From Lepidodermella squamata (lineage: Eukaryota; Gastrotricha), in contig JBLDXI010000056.1 in assembly GCA_047495785.1 (NCBI GenBank), forward strand, positions 62,001 to 126,000: DNA of 64,000 bases. Reading direction: 5' to 3'. Position numbers and translations under genes: made by a program. Below, piece after piece: positions 17,605-28,871 of this stretch. The notes below the pieces were generated by a model that saw nothing but the letters and a program-made list of their open reading frames with translations, was not told where the DNA came from and did not search any database. Within the stretch, counting starts at the first letter, position 1; every line of letters starts with the position of its first letter.

Positions 17605-18276
17605 ATGAACAAGATCATCCTTGTTACTCTTGTCATGGTGAGTTCAAGGCCTCGATAATGATATCTTCTTCCGTAATATCATTTTATTTAACAGGCTTTC
17701 GCCGCTGTGTTGGCTGTATCTGCAGAGGAAAACAACGGCTTTGTGGCTCGTGAGGCTGCCTACGAAGAAGAGATAGCTCGTGAGGAAAACAAGAATGCGA
17801 AATCTGGTCCTAACAGGCAAACCTCCCTGAACCCTAAAGCTGGCTCAGCAGCCAACAAGAATGTGAAATCTGGTCCTAACAGGCAAACCTCCCTGAACCC
17901 TAAAGCTGGCTCAGCAGCCAACAAGAATGCGAAATCTGGTCCTAACAGGCAAACCTCCCTGAACCCTAAAGCTGGCTCAGCAGCCAACAAGAATGCGAAA
18001 TCTGGTCCTAACAGGCAGACCTCCCTGAACCCTAAAGCTGGCTCAGCAGCCAACAAGAATGCGAAATCTGGTCCTAACAGGCAAACCTCCCTGAACCCTA
18101 AAGCTGGCTCAGCAGCCAACAAGAATGCGAAATCTGGTCCTAACAGGCAAACCTCCCTGAACCCTAAAGCTGGCTCAGCAGGCAACAAGAACAAAAGCAA
18201 CAAAACCGGCAAGAATGCGAACAAGAACCACCCCGGTCCAGTCGCACGGCATTCTTTGAGCGCAAAGTCTTTCTAA
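17605..18276 (+). CDS. Secreted cationic repeat protein
   Basis: Exon 1 (17605-17637, 11 codons, MNKIILVTLVM) is joined across a 57-nt intron to exon 2 (17695-18276). The intron splits the signal peptide, which ends near LAVSAEEN. After an acidic pro-like segment (NGFVAREAAYEEEIAREE) come six 22-residue repeats containing AKSGPNRQTSLNPKAGS, then a Lys/Asn-rich tail ending HSLSAKSF. The repeats are nearly identical at DNA level and strongly basic, so the gene resembles a tandem-peptide precursor or a secreted structural protein. The function is unknown. A tandem duplicate follows at 19.7 kb and a relative lies inside PRMT5. Confidence 0.8.
17788..18183 (+). repeat. Coding repeat, six copies of 66 bp
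   Basis: Units begin AACAAGAAT at 17788, 17854, 17920, 17986, 18052 and 18118. They differ at only a few positions (GTG for GCG in unit 2, CAG for CAA in unit 4, GGC for GCC at the end of unit 6), so expansion or homogenisation is recent. The unit is a multiple of three and is not present in the duplicate gene at 19.7 kb. Confidence 0.95.
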
Positions 18277-18691
18277 AAGGCTTGTGGAGCCGAAGTGGCT
18301 GTGAAGCTATTTATTGTGGAGCCATTCAACATTCAACCCATAGTCAGCTGCGGGATCTGGTCTGGTTTTTTTCTTGAGGTCGTAGTTAGGCACATGTCAC
18401 TCTTGAGCTTGGTGTTGGGTTATTAGAATAAATAAAAAATTGCAATTCACTCATCCGGCTTAAGTTTGGGGATCCTGACTTCCAGTTATGGATCAAACAT
18501 GGCATTGAGAATGAAATATTCGGTGGCGTTAGCTGCCATTTCACTTATGAAGACATCCAGCTATTCAGCAAGATTTTTGGCAAGATTTCTTCAAAATGCT
18601 CTTGCTAATAATTTATTTCCCGTACTCGGTACTTGGTGTAGCTAGTAATATTTAGCTATTACAATTACATTATTTCACTATCGAAGCATTA
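18277..18691. repeat. 3' flank duplicated at 20114-20534
   Basis: Sequence after the stop codon, from GGCTTGTGGAGCCGAAGTGG to the CGAAGCATTAAAAAA run, is repeated with high identity downstream of the second gene copy. The duplication therefore spans gene plus about 400 bp of 3' flank, including an AATAAA site at about 18427. Confidence 0.85.
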
Positions 18692-19316
18692 AAAAACAAT
18701 TGTGTACGAGACCTAGGTGTTCAAGTGGATAGCGAGCTATCTTTCGAGACTCATTGTTGTTTACTAAAGAATAGGTGCAATAATTTGATTGGTTGTATTC
18801 TCAAATCTTTAAAAAGCAGGAATCTTCGTTTGAAATTTGAAAGCCTATAAAAACTATGTTTTACCACTACTCGACTATGCGTCCTCGGTTTATAATCCTT
18901 TCCATCTCGGGATTATTGATGATCTGGAATCAATGCAGCGAAAATGTTTAATGAAATTGTCGAATTACGAATCATCTGATTATAATTTTCTACTTGAAAA
19001 ATTTGATTTGTTGTCTCTGGAACAGCGCCGATTCACTAAAGATATTGTTTTCACTTACAAATTCTATCATAATCTTGTTGACGCTAAATTTACAGATTTA
19101 TTTACGCCTTCTAGCAACAAATATGCTCCTCTTCATCGCATTCGTCAATCTGAATGCCATTTGATAAACATCTTATGAATATTTCTTATGATAAACATCT
19201 TGTGTCGTCAGTGAGGCGCCGTAATACGTGAAAAATTATCTTTTTTTCTGTTTGCTACAATCGCAAGTGCGATAATTGCAAGTCAAATATAAAAAAAATA
19301 AATAAATAAATAGATT
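18692..19316 (+). mobile_element. 5'-truncated LINE (non-LTR retrotransposon) tail
   Basis: Translated fragments read RDLGVQVDSELSFETH and, after a stop, YKNYVLPLLDYASSVYNP then LESMQRKCLMKLSNYE, the typical region after the reverse transcriptase of Jockey/CR1/L2-like LINEs. The remainder (LSLEQRRFTKDIVFTYKF) also matches that family pattern. It ends in a (TAAA)n tract at about 19290-19316. Comparison with the duplicate shows its left breakpoint exactly after the CATTAAAAAA run. At least one stop and the truncation make it dead. Confidence 0.85.
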
Positions 19317-19713
19317 GCGTTTCGAAAATATTCAATTTCCCTGCTTATTTTTTCAAATGTTCAATTCCAATTGACAATGAAGAACTAAGCATTAATTCTA
19401 CCACCCACTCCCTAATTTTTGGCAAGCCAGCCTTTTTCCATAAACTGCCGGTTTGTGCAAATACGCCGGTAGTTGTATTTCAGGAATTTTATATGAATGG
19501 CAGAAAATCATACATGTGTCCCCTCGCCTCTGTCATCGAGTTATCATTCGCCAAGTGCATCGGTATGCCCGAAACACGTGAATACGCCTCGTTATACACG
19601 TGAATCGCAGTTTAAACAGTTGGCGAAGTTCGTCCGGGCGATGCCTATAAAATCGGAAGGAGGCGCTGCTCATTTTTAAGAATCATTTTCTCATTATTAA
19701 TTTTCGTTTCATC
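19317..19713. other. Spacer upstream of second secreted-peptide gene
   Basis: No gene supported. A TGCCGG-containing imperfect palindrome at about 19443-19480 (AACTGCCGG to GCCGGTAGTT) recalls the GCCGGC palindromes near 1.95 and 2.18 kb. The end carries the promoter and leader of the next gene; TATAAAA occurs at about 19647. Confidence 0.45.
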
Positions 19714-20113
19714 ATGAACAAGATCATCCTTCTTACTCTTGTAGTTGTAGGTTTCACGCCTGCATGAGCTCTCTTGCCATGATATCATTTTATTTAACAG
19801 GCTTTCGCTGCTGTGTTAGCTGTGACGGCAGAGGAAAACAACGGCTTTGTGGCTCGTGAGGCTGCCTACGAAGAAGAGGTAGCTCGTGTCAAGAAGGAAA
19901 AGAAGCCCACTGATCCTATTACGAAGGACAGCGCCAAGGGTGCAAGGAATAAGACGGCCAGCAAGGGCAAAAATCCTAACAAGCAACAAATCCTTGAACC
20001 CCAATGCCGGTTCAGCAGGCAACAAGAACAAAAGCAACAAAACCGGCAAGAATGCGAACAAGAACCACCCCGGTCCAGTCGCACGGCATTCTTTGAGCGC
20101 AAAGTCTTTCTAA
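19714..20113 (+). pseudogene. Frameshifted duplicate of secreted-peptide gene
   Basis: Exon 1 (19714-19746, MNKIILLTLVV) and the start of exon 2 (from 19801) match the first copy, with a 54-nt intron at the same position. The pro-region (AEENNGFVAREAAYEEE) is conserved and the 22-residue repeat array is absent. Near 19990, at CAACAAATCC, the frame moves by one base: the ancestral C-terminus (ending HSLSAKSF at 20113) is still intact but in another frame, while the original frame runs on to 20310. It is either a young pseudogene or a gene with a newly acquired C-terminus. Confidence 0.75.
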
Positions 20114-20534
20114 AAGGCTTCTGGAGCCGAAGTGGCTGTGAAGCTATTTATTGTGGAGCCATTCAACATTCAACCCATAGTCAGCGGCGTTGGATCTGGC
20201 ATGGTTTCTTTCTTGAGGTGGTGGTTCAGCACATTTTACTCGTGAAATTACCAACTCAGTTTTGGGTTATTGGAATAAATAGAAAATGGAATTTCACTCA
20301 TCCGGCTTAAGTTTGGGGATCCTGACTTCCAGTTATGGATCAAACATGGCATTGAGAATGAAATCTTCGGTGGCGTTAGCTGCCATTTCACTTATGAAAA
20401 CATCCAGCTATTCAGCTCGATTTTTGGCTAGATTTATTCAAAATGCTCTTGCTAATAATTTCTTCCCTGTACTCGGTACTTGGTGGTTAGTGATATTCAG
20501 GTATGATTGCATTGTTTCACAATCGAAGCATTAA

Positions 20535-21189
20535 AAAAGAATAGCCGATCACAGCCAAATAGCTGAAATCTGAAAATTTCTAAGTTGGATGAGTGTGGGA
20601 AATAGATTATTAGCAAGTTCAGCATTTTGAGGAGCTACGATGAGCTTACGATGAGCTGATTAGTCACATTTCTCTTATTGAAAGTTGAAAGGAAGCCCCC
20701 AATTATCCTCCCAACTGGTGGATCATAATCATCTCTGCTTTTATACGGCCTCCTGTCAGTTTGCACTTCTAGACATCAATTCATCCTTATCAAATATAGG
20801 TTTCATAAACGTTATGACTCCATCAGGCTGCAATTGTAGATTACTGTCTCTTACCAGCCAACGCACATGCTATGGCATAATTTGGAGGTCCAGTTCTATC
20901 GTTACTATGTATTCGTTTGATTTGATGCAACCTGCTCTGGTAAATTCGAAATATGTAATCAGAATAATATCACTTGCGTTCGTCATTTTAATTTTCAAAT
21001 GCGGCTAATTACAAGCCCGAAGCGCCTTCATGGCTCGCCCTTTCAATTTCGGATGTTCTATTGAATATATTTAAAAAGCAAACGCAATCATGATAACATT
21101 TTTCATGACGCAAATTGGCAAGCTGTTCAAAACGTTCAAGACTTCACATATTTTATTTAGGCTGATTTGAAGTTTTTGCCAGATTCCAT
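20535..21189. other. Spacer, no gene recognised
   Basis: No convincing coding region. A short stretch readable on the minus strand at about 20760-20880 (LQLQPDGVITFMKPIFDKD) looks protein-like but is bounded by stops and may be a relic. The 3' part is the downstream flank of the first protease gene, with AATATATTTAAA-type AT-rich sequence. Confidence 0.4.
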
Positions 21190-24100
21190 TCACTGAGGCC
21201 GGTATGGGTAGCATTGGCATAGGTTAGCAATTTTATCGTCGTCGCCCATCAGAAGAACGCGCGTGAAGATGCCGAAACAAGATATTGCGTCACCAGGCTT
21301 CATGATATCTCCACAGCAAGAATCTAAATCTGTGTAACCCGCTCCAAGCTGAATTGTTATTCCACCCTCAAGCCAACCAAGCAAAGCCCCGGATAAGGCA
21401 CCAACATCGTCCATCAGCATACTGCTGATCCTTGTCTCATCGTACACAGAGAACAAAACTGACAATCGGCGATTGGGTGCTGAATATTCTATGTCTACGG
21501 CATTCCACGTATTTAGTGGCATCCTCGTTTCCAGCTCAGCTACAGGTATTCCCTTTCGGCCGCGAATCTGAATGGTGCTAACACCGCCTACAGCCTTGAT
21601 CCAATTTAACGCTAGCCGGATCTCGCCAGTCGGAGACCTTGCGACAAAGATTGGCAGAACACCGTAGTACTTGCTTATAATATTAAATGTGATTTTAAAA
21701 GACCCGTCGCCGAGATTTCGCAGTGAATTCGGTATTGTAAATGACAACAGCTGTGAGTTATTAATGTTGACTGAGTAAGCGGTGGCTGGCATGCGAAAAG
21801 GTCCTTTTCTAGGGTATATTACAGCAGCAGGGTTCTCTTGAACAGCAATTTTGTTTGGCGAAATGTCATCCGTTCCTGAAGCAGAGCTGAAGTGAAAATA
21901 TACCAGCGGATTCGAGGTGGCAGGCAGAGATCCGTAAGAAACTTTTTTGCATTCTTCGCTGATTTCCGTCAAGTTTCGATCACAAGAAGGGAATCGTGTC
22001 CAGGTTCCATCTGAACGACAAGACACCGTCGAAGGCCCAACAAGTCTCGAATCTTGCTTGCAATTTACGGTCAGTTGAGTGCCTGTGGGGTTAGAAGCCG
22101 ATGTTGGATCTATATAGATGATACCAAATGAACGCTCTGAAGCATCCAACACTCTCCCAACTTTGACTGTTCCGTCTTCTACTAGCGGGGGGTTGGGGCA
22201 ACCTGTCAGCCGGACACACGTTCCGATTTTTTCCGGGTATAATGTACCATCGGTGCTGCAAATTGATGATTGCGACCGCATTCGGTTCTCGCGGGTATAA
22301 TCTATACCGTAGCCCTCGTCACATATAAGCTGAATGGACTCGCCATAAGCAATCGAATTACCAGCAGGACGATCGAAAGCTGTCCTGAATCTTCCATTTG
22401 GACCCGGTGATGGTACGGCACACTGGAAAAATACTATTTCACGGAAGTATGGCATGTAAGAAATCTTACTGTTGTATCTGGATCCTCGTTTTTGAACCCC
22501 TCGCCATATCGGCGGTCCGTTGCACCGTCCGCCGTCGCGCGAACCAATCCAGTCATCGAACGAACCCAGTTGATGAACTGGCACAGCCGACTAAACACAA
22601 AAGCGTTTGTACAATTCGATGATCCAGCTGAAAGCATTCCAATGAGTCGAGTTCTGTTATTCGCAGTGGATCGGCACATCAAAGCCGCGCCCGCTTCCAA
22701 TCCACAATCTCGGTTAAGGCGAGGCTTAGCGCAAATTTGGCCATCGGTGATATTTAGCCTTCGAGATCCAGCACGCCCACACTCATTTGCTGACAAAATG
22801 TTCAGTTGTAATGATTTCAGCGAATTCTTATTTGACCCTATCGCATTCCACCAACCAGCTGATGTAACGGAGGAGCAAGAATCAATGGTCGCTGATGTCC
22901 TGCTGAACTCTGCGTTGCATAATTCACCATCATCTGGCAGGCATATTGGACGCAAGTTATCTTTGAAGGCAACTGGAGGATCAAGGCGAACGATCGATAC
23001 GTCTGGGATCTCATCGTAGGAGTAGTAAGTTATCGCTGACCTAACGTAGTCTGGATTCGTGTCTTCCTCAGGTTTTGATGATGTGAAATTCGTCTCACCC
23101 ATGTATATTGATATCCTGTGGAAATTATTTAAACTGCAGACCACAGTAAATTAGCTAAAATGTTTACTGTTTTATTGTCTGGTTCCGGCCGAAACACTGC
23201 GTGGAAGTTAGGATCCAATCAGCAGAAATAATGGTACCACTGCACCAGGTTGAAGGGCCCCTTTCGAAATCAACCCAAAGCCTTGCCATCCAAGGATAGT
23301 CTTCAATCTTCGTGGAGTTGATGGTCCCATTAGAAAGCGGTGGCCAGCCACATTCGTTTTTATTTGTCTCCGGTTTCGGCTTGATCTTTAAACCAGTAGT
23401 TTCCCGAATCCAGTCCGTCACTTTACAGATTCGACTGTAGATCGCTGGGTTGCCCTTTATTCCGCAAATATCGCCATGAGACACCACTCCGATAACATGC
23501 GTTCTATTGTCAACCTTGTTTTTGCACATCAAAGGCCCGCCGGAATCGCCACCACAGGTGTCTTGATCTGGCCATTCACTGCCCGCACACAGCTGAACGT
23601 CAGTGACATTCCTTCTGAACCCATTTCTGGCCAATGAAGCCATGGAACAGGCCTCCTGGGAGTACATGTCCAAATCGATGGATTTTAGAGATAGGGAGGC
23701 ATAGTTAAAAGACGCAGCGCCTGATACAGTGCTGTCAGTTAAACCCCATCCGGCCGATGAAACAGCTGAGCATGAATCGACAATCGATGACATAATATCG
23801 ACGTTTTTATCGCACATATCACTTTCATCGGGTAAGCAGATGGGCCGAATAGTTTTTTTGAAAGTCAGTGGGGGATCGAGTTTGATCAGGGCGAAGTCGT
23901 AGAACAGAGTTGGGGCTTCTGCGGCGCTGACATAGGACGGGTGAATTATCCAATTCGTCGAAGCTCGGACATTATCAGGAAAAGGATCTTCTTCGTACCC
24001 AAAGAGCTGCTTAAACTTTGTCAGGCCAATGTACATCGTAACGCTGAAATGGACAAATGGGAGTTAACGACGCTATGAGGTTCATGCAAACTGCAACAGG

Positions 24101-24844
24101 TAATAATATTTTCACAATTGACGAGAGAATGCACGAAATTACCAATGATGCTCCAACTGCTTTCGAGAAAAATGGTTTGAATCCTTACTTTATAGGCTTT
24201 CTCCATTCTTCCAAGCAGTGGGCTGCTGTCAGGATCCAGTCGGGCGATATCACGCTTCCACCACACATTTCCTTCTGATCTTGAGTCTCGACAGTAATTA
24301 GCAGTTTAGCCATCCACGGATAGTCTTCGATCCTTGAAAATCGACCTCCCACAATTTGATCTTTCGGCGCCGCTGAATCAAACGATTTCTGGTTCGGCTT
24401 AGGGGGATTTCCGCACTGGCTGTAGTCATTATTTGCTGATATTGTCTCGTCTTCGATCGCGAGGCTAGGTGCCGATCGCTTCGGTGCTACTATGACTCGG
24501 CACTGGCCAAATTTCGGCTGGCTCCATTGGCCATTTGCCTGACATGTGACTGATAAACTTGTGCCCTCGGCTGAGTTATCGATGAAAAGCCTCGAGCCAG
24601 GGTTGCAGTAGAGCTTGACCGTTTCGCCTCGCCTAACCCACGTCGAGTCAAGAGGTTTTCCATTTTTCAGGTAAAACGAGTTGCCAATCACAGGTATCGT
24701 ACATTGTTCCTAATTTCGTTGAAGCATTAAATAATGCTTATCTTCTGGGGTGATAATTACCGTTGAAGCCTGCTGACTTGCAACTAAAGTGCTGGTAAAA
24801 CCTAAGAGCAGCACTATCGCTGCCGAGATACTTCTTCGCCTCAT
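21190..24844 (-). CDS. Secreted sushi/trypsin/pseudoprotease/LamG-like protein 1
   Basis: Five exons: 24761-24844, 24189-24709, 23168-24043, 22470-23115 and 21190-22422, all GT-AG, giving 1119 aa. Signal peptide (MRRRSISAAIVLLLGF) and a sushi module come first. An active trypsin domain follows: IVGG start, AAHC His, FYDFALIKL Asp, GDSGGP Ser, and Asp six residues before that Ser for trypsin-like specificity. A second chymotrypsin-fold domain (PWMARLWVDFE) is dead: AAHC is TSTQC and GDSGG is LEAGA. Two sushi modules and a LamG/concanavalin-like domain ending CQCYPYRPQ complete it. The residue before IVGG is Gln (KDQ). An immune or clotting cascade role is likely from family knowledge. Confidence 0.88.
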
Positions 24845-25642
24845 AAAAATGAAGTCATGTATATGCATTGGCATAGCGTGTAGAAGTGATGAAGTGAAAC
24901 CATTTGAAGAAGGTTCAACATCATGTTTATTAGAAACGGCAACAATGGGTAAACGCCTCCGCCATACTCTCTAATGTACTCCTTTTTACCGATTTGACGC
25001 GGATTAGGGCGTAAATGGACATTAAATTTGCAGCGGAACAATTTCAACTATGCTCAGAAATGATCTGGACAAATTTCGAAGCAATTTTCAGCAAAATCCC
25101 AGGTTTTTTCGATGGGTTTCTCTCGATTCTGTCCCTAAGTGATATTCTTAGATTGAGCTATGTTTTTCAAGCACTAACTAAAACGTGATGGTGCCTTGGC
25201 GTAGAAAGAATAAATAAAGAATAGCAGTTAGTACCAATCCGTGTTATTATTTTCTGAAAACAAGAAAATCGCACATCTCTCTTATCGCCATTGTCGCCGG
25301 TGTAAATCACAATTTACCAAGATAATGTTAGAATGATGTGTTGATTTGCAACGTTTCGAACGATTCGGGCGAGAAACTTCTAATTTTTCCTTCTCAGTAT
25401 CCAATATTAAATTAGCATTTAAATGCAGGAAGCTTCTAAGACTCTCTATAATGGGCTTACTCAATCGAGTTTTCATTAAATGATTGAGTTGAGCGACCCA
25501 GAGTAGAAAAAAGAAGACATCATTGATGATTCATTGGTGCTTGATGATGAGTTTGCTCACAATGAATCCAGCACGACATTTGACGTCAAGTGTATAGCTC
25601 TATTTGAGTTATCAGGCTGCCATTTAACCAACTCCAGTCACG
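24845..25642. promoter_or_regulatory. Divergent intergenic region between protease genes 1 and 2
   Basis: About 800 bp separate the start codons of the leftward and rightward protease genes, so both promoters lie here. No open frame is convincing. TTTGACGTCAAGTG near 25579 contains a TGACGTCA palindrome, a CRE-type bZIP site, about 60 bp upstream of the second gene's ATG. I see no clear TATA box. Confidence 0.4.
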
Positions 25643-28465
25643 ATGATATACGTCTTTCTCGTGCTTCATGTTTTAACACTCCTCAACAGCAGAGTTAGCA
25701 GCCAGATAGTAAAAAAGGTACGATAATATAAACTTCGCCTAAATTACTCATGATCGCCCCTTTAGGAGCAATGCACCATCCCAGCCATAGCCAATGCTTA
25801 CTACTTATCAGGAGGACGTCCTGTAAATTCCACCCGAGTTAACCCAGGCGTGTCGGTCACGCTCTATTGCAACACGGGCACAAGACTTTTCATCGACAAC
25901 GCTCCAGAGGGTTCAAGTATCACTGTTACTTGCTTAAGCAGTGGTCGCTGGAATCTACCAAAATTTGGCCAGTGCAACCCAGTGGTGGCAAAATTATCCC
26001 AGTCTGCCCCAAGCCTCTTGATTGAAGATGAAATGCCAATAACTCAAGAAGAGTACGCCGAATGTGGCGGGTTGCCTACACCTTCCGAGCTAGCCAGTAT
26101 CAAAGCTCGTAACTCAGGGCGGTCTAGCATAAGCATTAAGCCTAAAAGTCAGATCGTGGGCGGAGAAATGGCGAGTGTTGAGGACTACCCATGGATGGCC
26201 AAATTGTTGATCGCTTTTGAGGGCGAGGAGCAGCCATCACTTTGTGGAGGCAATGTAATCTCTGCAGATTGGCTTCTTACAGCGGCTCATTGCTTCGACC
26301 GCATTCGGCGAGTTATCAAGTAAGCTAACATGATATGTGTTCACATAAACTGTGGCTTTTTCAACAGCATCACCATGTACATGGGTCAGACAACTTTCAC
26401 TTCAAATGGATATGAAAGAAATCCTAACCCAGCCAATACCCGGACTTCGACAACGTACTTCATCCACCCGAACTATGTAAACTTGACAACAGCCTCAACG
26501 CAGCACTACGATTTCGCTTTGATCAGGCTTGTACCTCCAATGGTTTTTAAGAAAAATATCCGCCCAATCTGCCTGCCAGACGATAGCGACCTCTGCGACA
26601 TAGTATACAACAAAACATCATCAGTAATCGATACTTGTTCAGAGGTTTCGTCAGCTGGCTGGGGCTTGACAGATTCCAGTCAAGGCTGGGCAGCGACTAT
26701 GAACGCTACCTCGAAAACTCTTAAATCAGTGGGTTTGAAAATCTACTCCCAGGAAGAGTGCGAGCAAGCTTCGATACGCAGGAATGATTTCGCGCGTAAC
26801 GTCACTGATGTTCAGATTTGCGCTGGCCGAAGTGAGGCGGATCAAGATACGTGCCGTGGCGACTCTGGCGGGCCGCTGATGTGCAAATCCAAGGGCGATA
26901 ACAAAACGCATGTCATTGGACTGGTTTCGGTCGGAGACGGTTGCGGGATTGCGGATATGCCGGCGATTTACAGCCGCGTTTGCAAGGGCATTCAATGGAT
27001 AAGGGAGATCTTGTTAACTTATGATACAGACGAGACAACTTCATCTAGTAAAGCTCCTCCGGCTTACGGATTACCGGCCTATGGATCACCGGCAGCCGCA
27101 AGCCAACCTACTCCGTCTGCTAGATCTTCGTTCGAATTCCCAAAAGTTCTGAGCTTTGAACCGGAGAGTGACAGCAGCAAGGATTCTTCAAAAGAGGTCG
27201 GCAAAAATATATTGACCTGAAAATTAGCTGACCGTTTTCTTTTCGAAAAAATTCAGTGTACGATACCAGCAGCTGGACCGAATGGCAATTACACCATCGC
27301 ATCAGCATCGTCTGGTCTGGAGACCAAAATACCTTACGGTCAATCCATTCAACTCAATTGCAATCCCGGTTTCGCCATACAGTACGCTTCAGGAAATGAA
27401 ATGCGAACTGATTTGGCTGTGTGCAATGATGACTCTAGCTTCTACCCCTGGCCCATAGGAACCTGCGCGCGAGCATCTAATTGCCCGCCATTGCCAGCGA
27501 ATTTTCTCGAAAATGGTAAATTACTAGAAACCAGAAATTCGACGTCCCCTCCTGGCAATCGAGTATCCGTGACCTGCAACTTGGGCTATCGACTCAATGG
27601 ACTCAGTGCAATCGAATGCCTGAGCAATGGGACATGGTCTGCTTTAGGAAGATGTATTCAAATATCATCGCTTCCAGCCATCGGATCTCCTTTTACAAAC
27701 AATTCGATGCTAAGCTGTCCCAATTCAGCCAATCTTACTCTACCAAAAATGAGCCAACTTCTCGGCTATTGGCCTATGGATTCGTTCTCGCGACTTGATG
27801 ATATTTCGGCTAGTTCAGTGCCAATAATTTCCGGTTCCAACGTAGGACTCTACACTGGTAAAGGGCCGTTTCAGAAGGACGCAAGTGCCTTTACGGTTAC
27901 GACGAACGGAACAAGTTTGGCAAGTATCGTCCTTCAGGTTGTACGAAGTGGTTCCTTTTCCATCACTTTCGCAGTATTGAGTGCTTCCACGAAAACCTTC
28001 CCGATTCTGCTGGCTACAAACGGCACTGAAACTCGGCTGGCGATAACATGGGTAAAGCCTTCGAACGGCGGCAACACCCTTGAGATTCGAGGCCGCCGTG
28101 GCATAACTGTTGGAAGGGTTCTAGACGGCTTGATATTCAACAAATGGAACTATGTCTCAGTGGCTTACGATCAAGTTGATGAGATTCTTGACGTTAGAAT
28201 CACGTCAGAAAGTGGAACGACAAAATCTGCAGCTTTCCCACTTGTAGATCCTGCTGATAAACTGGAAAAGTGGATTGCGGTCGATAGCAGAGTGATTTTA
28301 GGCCGTGGATATACAAATACAACGTCTTGTTGTTCAGACGGCATGACAACTGGGGATGCATTGGCATGCTTCAGCATTTATACTACGCCATTGAGAATCG
28401 CGGATATAAACCAAATTCATAACTTTTGCAAATGCCGTAATAGCAGGATTAGCTATTTTATCTGA
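25643..28465 (+). CDS. Secreted sushi/trypsin/LamG-like protein 2
   Basis: Exons 25643-25717, 25766-26319, 26368-27196 and 27257-28465 give 888 aa. The signal peptide MIYVFLVLHVLTLLNS is followed by a sushi module, a trypsin domain with IVGG, AAHC, HYDFALIRL and RGDSGGP, and Asp six before the Ser, so it is predicted active. A Pro/Ala/Ser-rich linker leads to two sushi modules and the LamG-like domain. The dead second protease domain of its neighbours is absent. The third intron needs a GTCGGC donor to join the linker to the sushi exon in frame; if unused, the protein would stop at 27220. The residue before IVGG is Gln. Confidence 0.8.
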
Positions 28466-28871
28466 ATTCGACTTGCATGTGTACTTTCGTTCTTGTCCAG
28501 ATGCTGAGAATATTTCCTGAAATCATGTGTGCCATCAATTCAAGTGTTTCCTTTGGAGCTACGTTCCTTATCAATTAATCAACCCGGTGATTTTCTTAAA
28601 TAAATCGCTTTAGATTCAAGATCTTCGTTTTCTTCTTGCCAATGCTTTTAAATTAAGGCACTTGGCACATGTCATTCTTTTCATGCGTATGTTTTATCAA
28701 TATTTAGAAGTGGAGAGGGAGGAAAAGGAGAGGAAAAAAGCGTATTATTTGCTCGACGAGCGAGAGAAAATATACTCCCTCTTTACTTTATTGTGCTTCA
28801 ATGATTATTGTCCAAGTAATTAGTTCATGAGTCTGAAATTTTTCAGGATTTCAGCCAAAATGAATGATTCT
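28466..28871. other. Convergent 3' spacer between protease genes 2 and 3
   Basis: The 3' ends of the two protease genes face each other here. No gene is seen. AATAAATC at about 28598 is a plausible polyadenylation signal for the rightward gene. Confidence 0.45.

Noticed and set aside
17760-18224. Minus-strand repetitive ORF
   Set aside because: It is the complement of the 66-bp coding repeat; the plus strand has signal peptide, intron and stop context.
20760-20880. Transposon integrase fragment
   Set aside because: The readable stretch is too short and interrupted to assign to any family.
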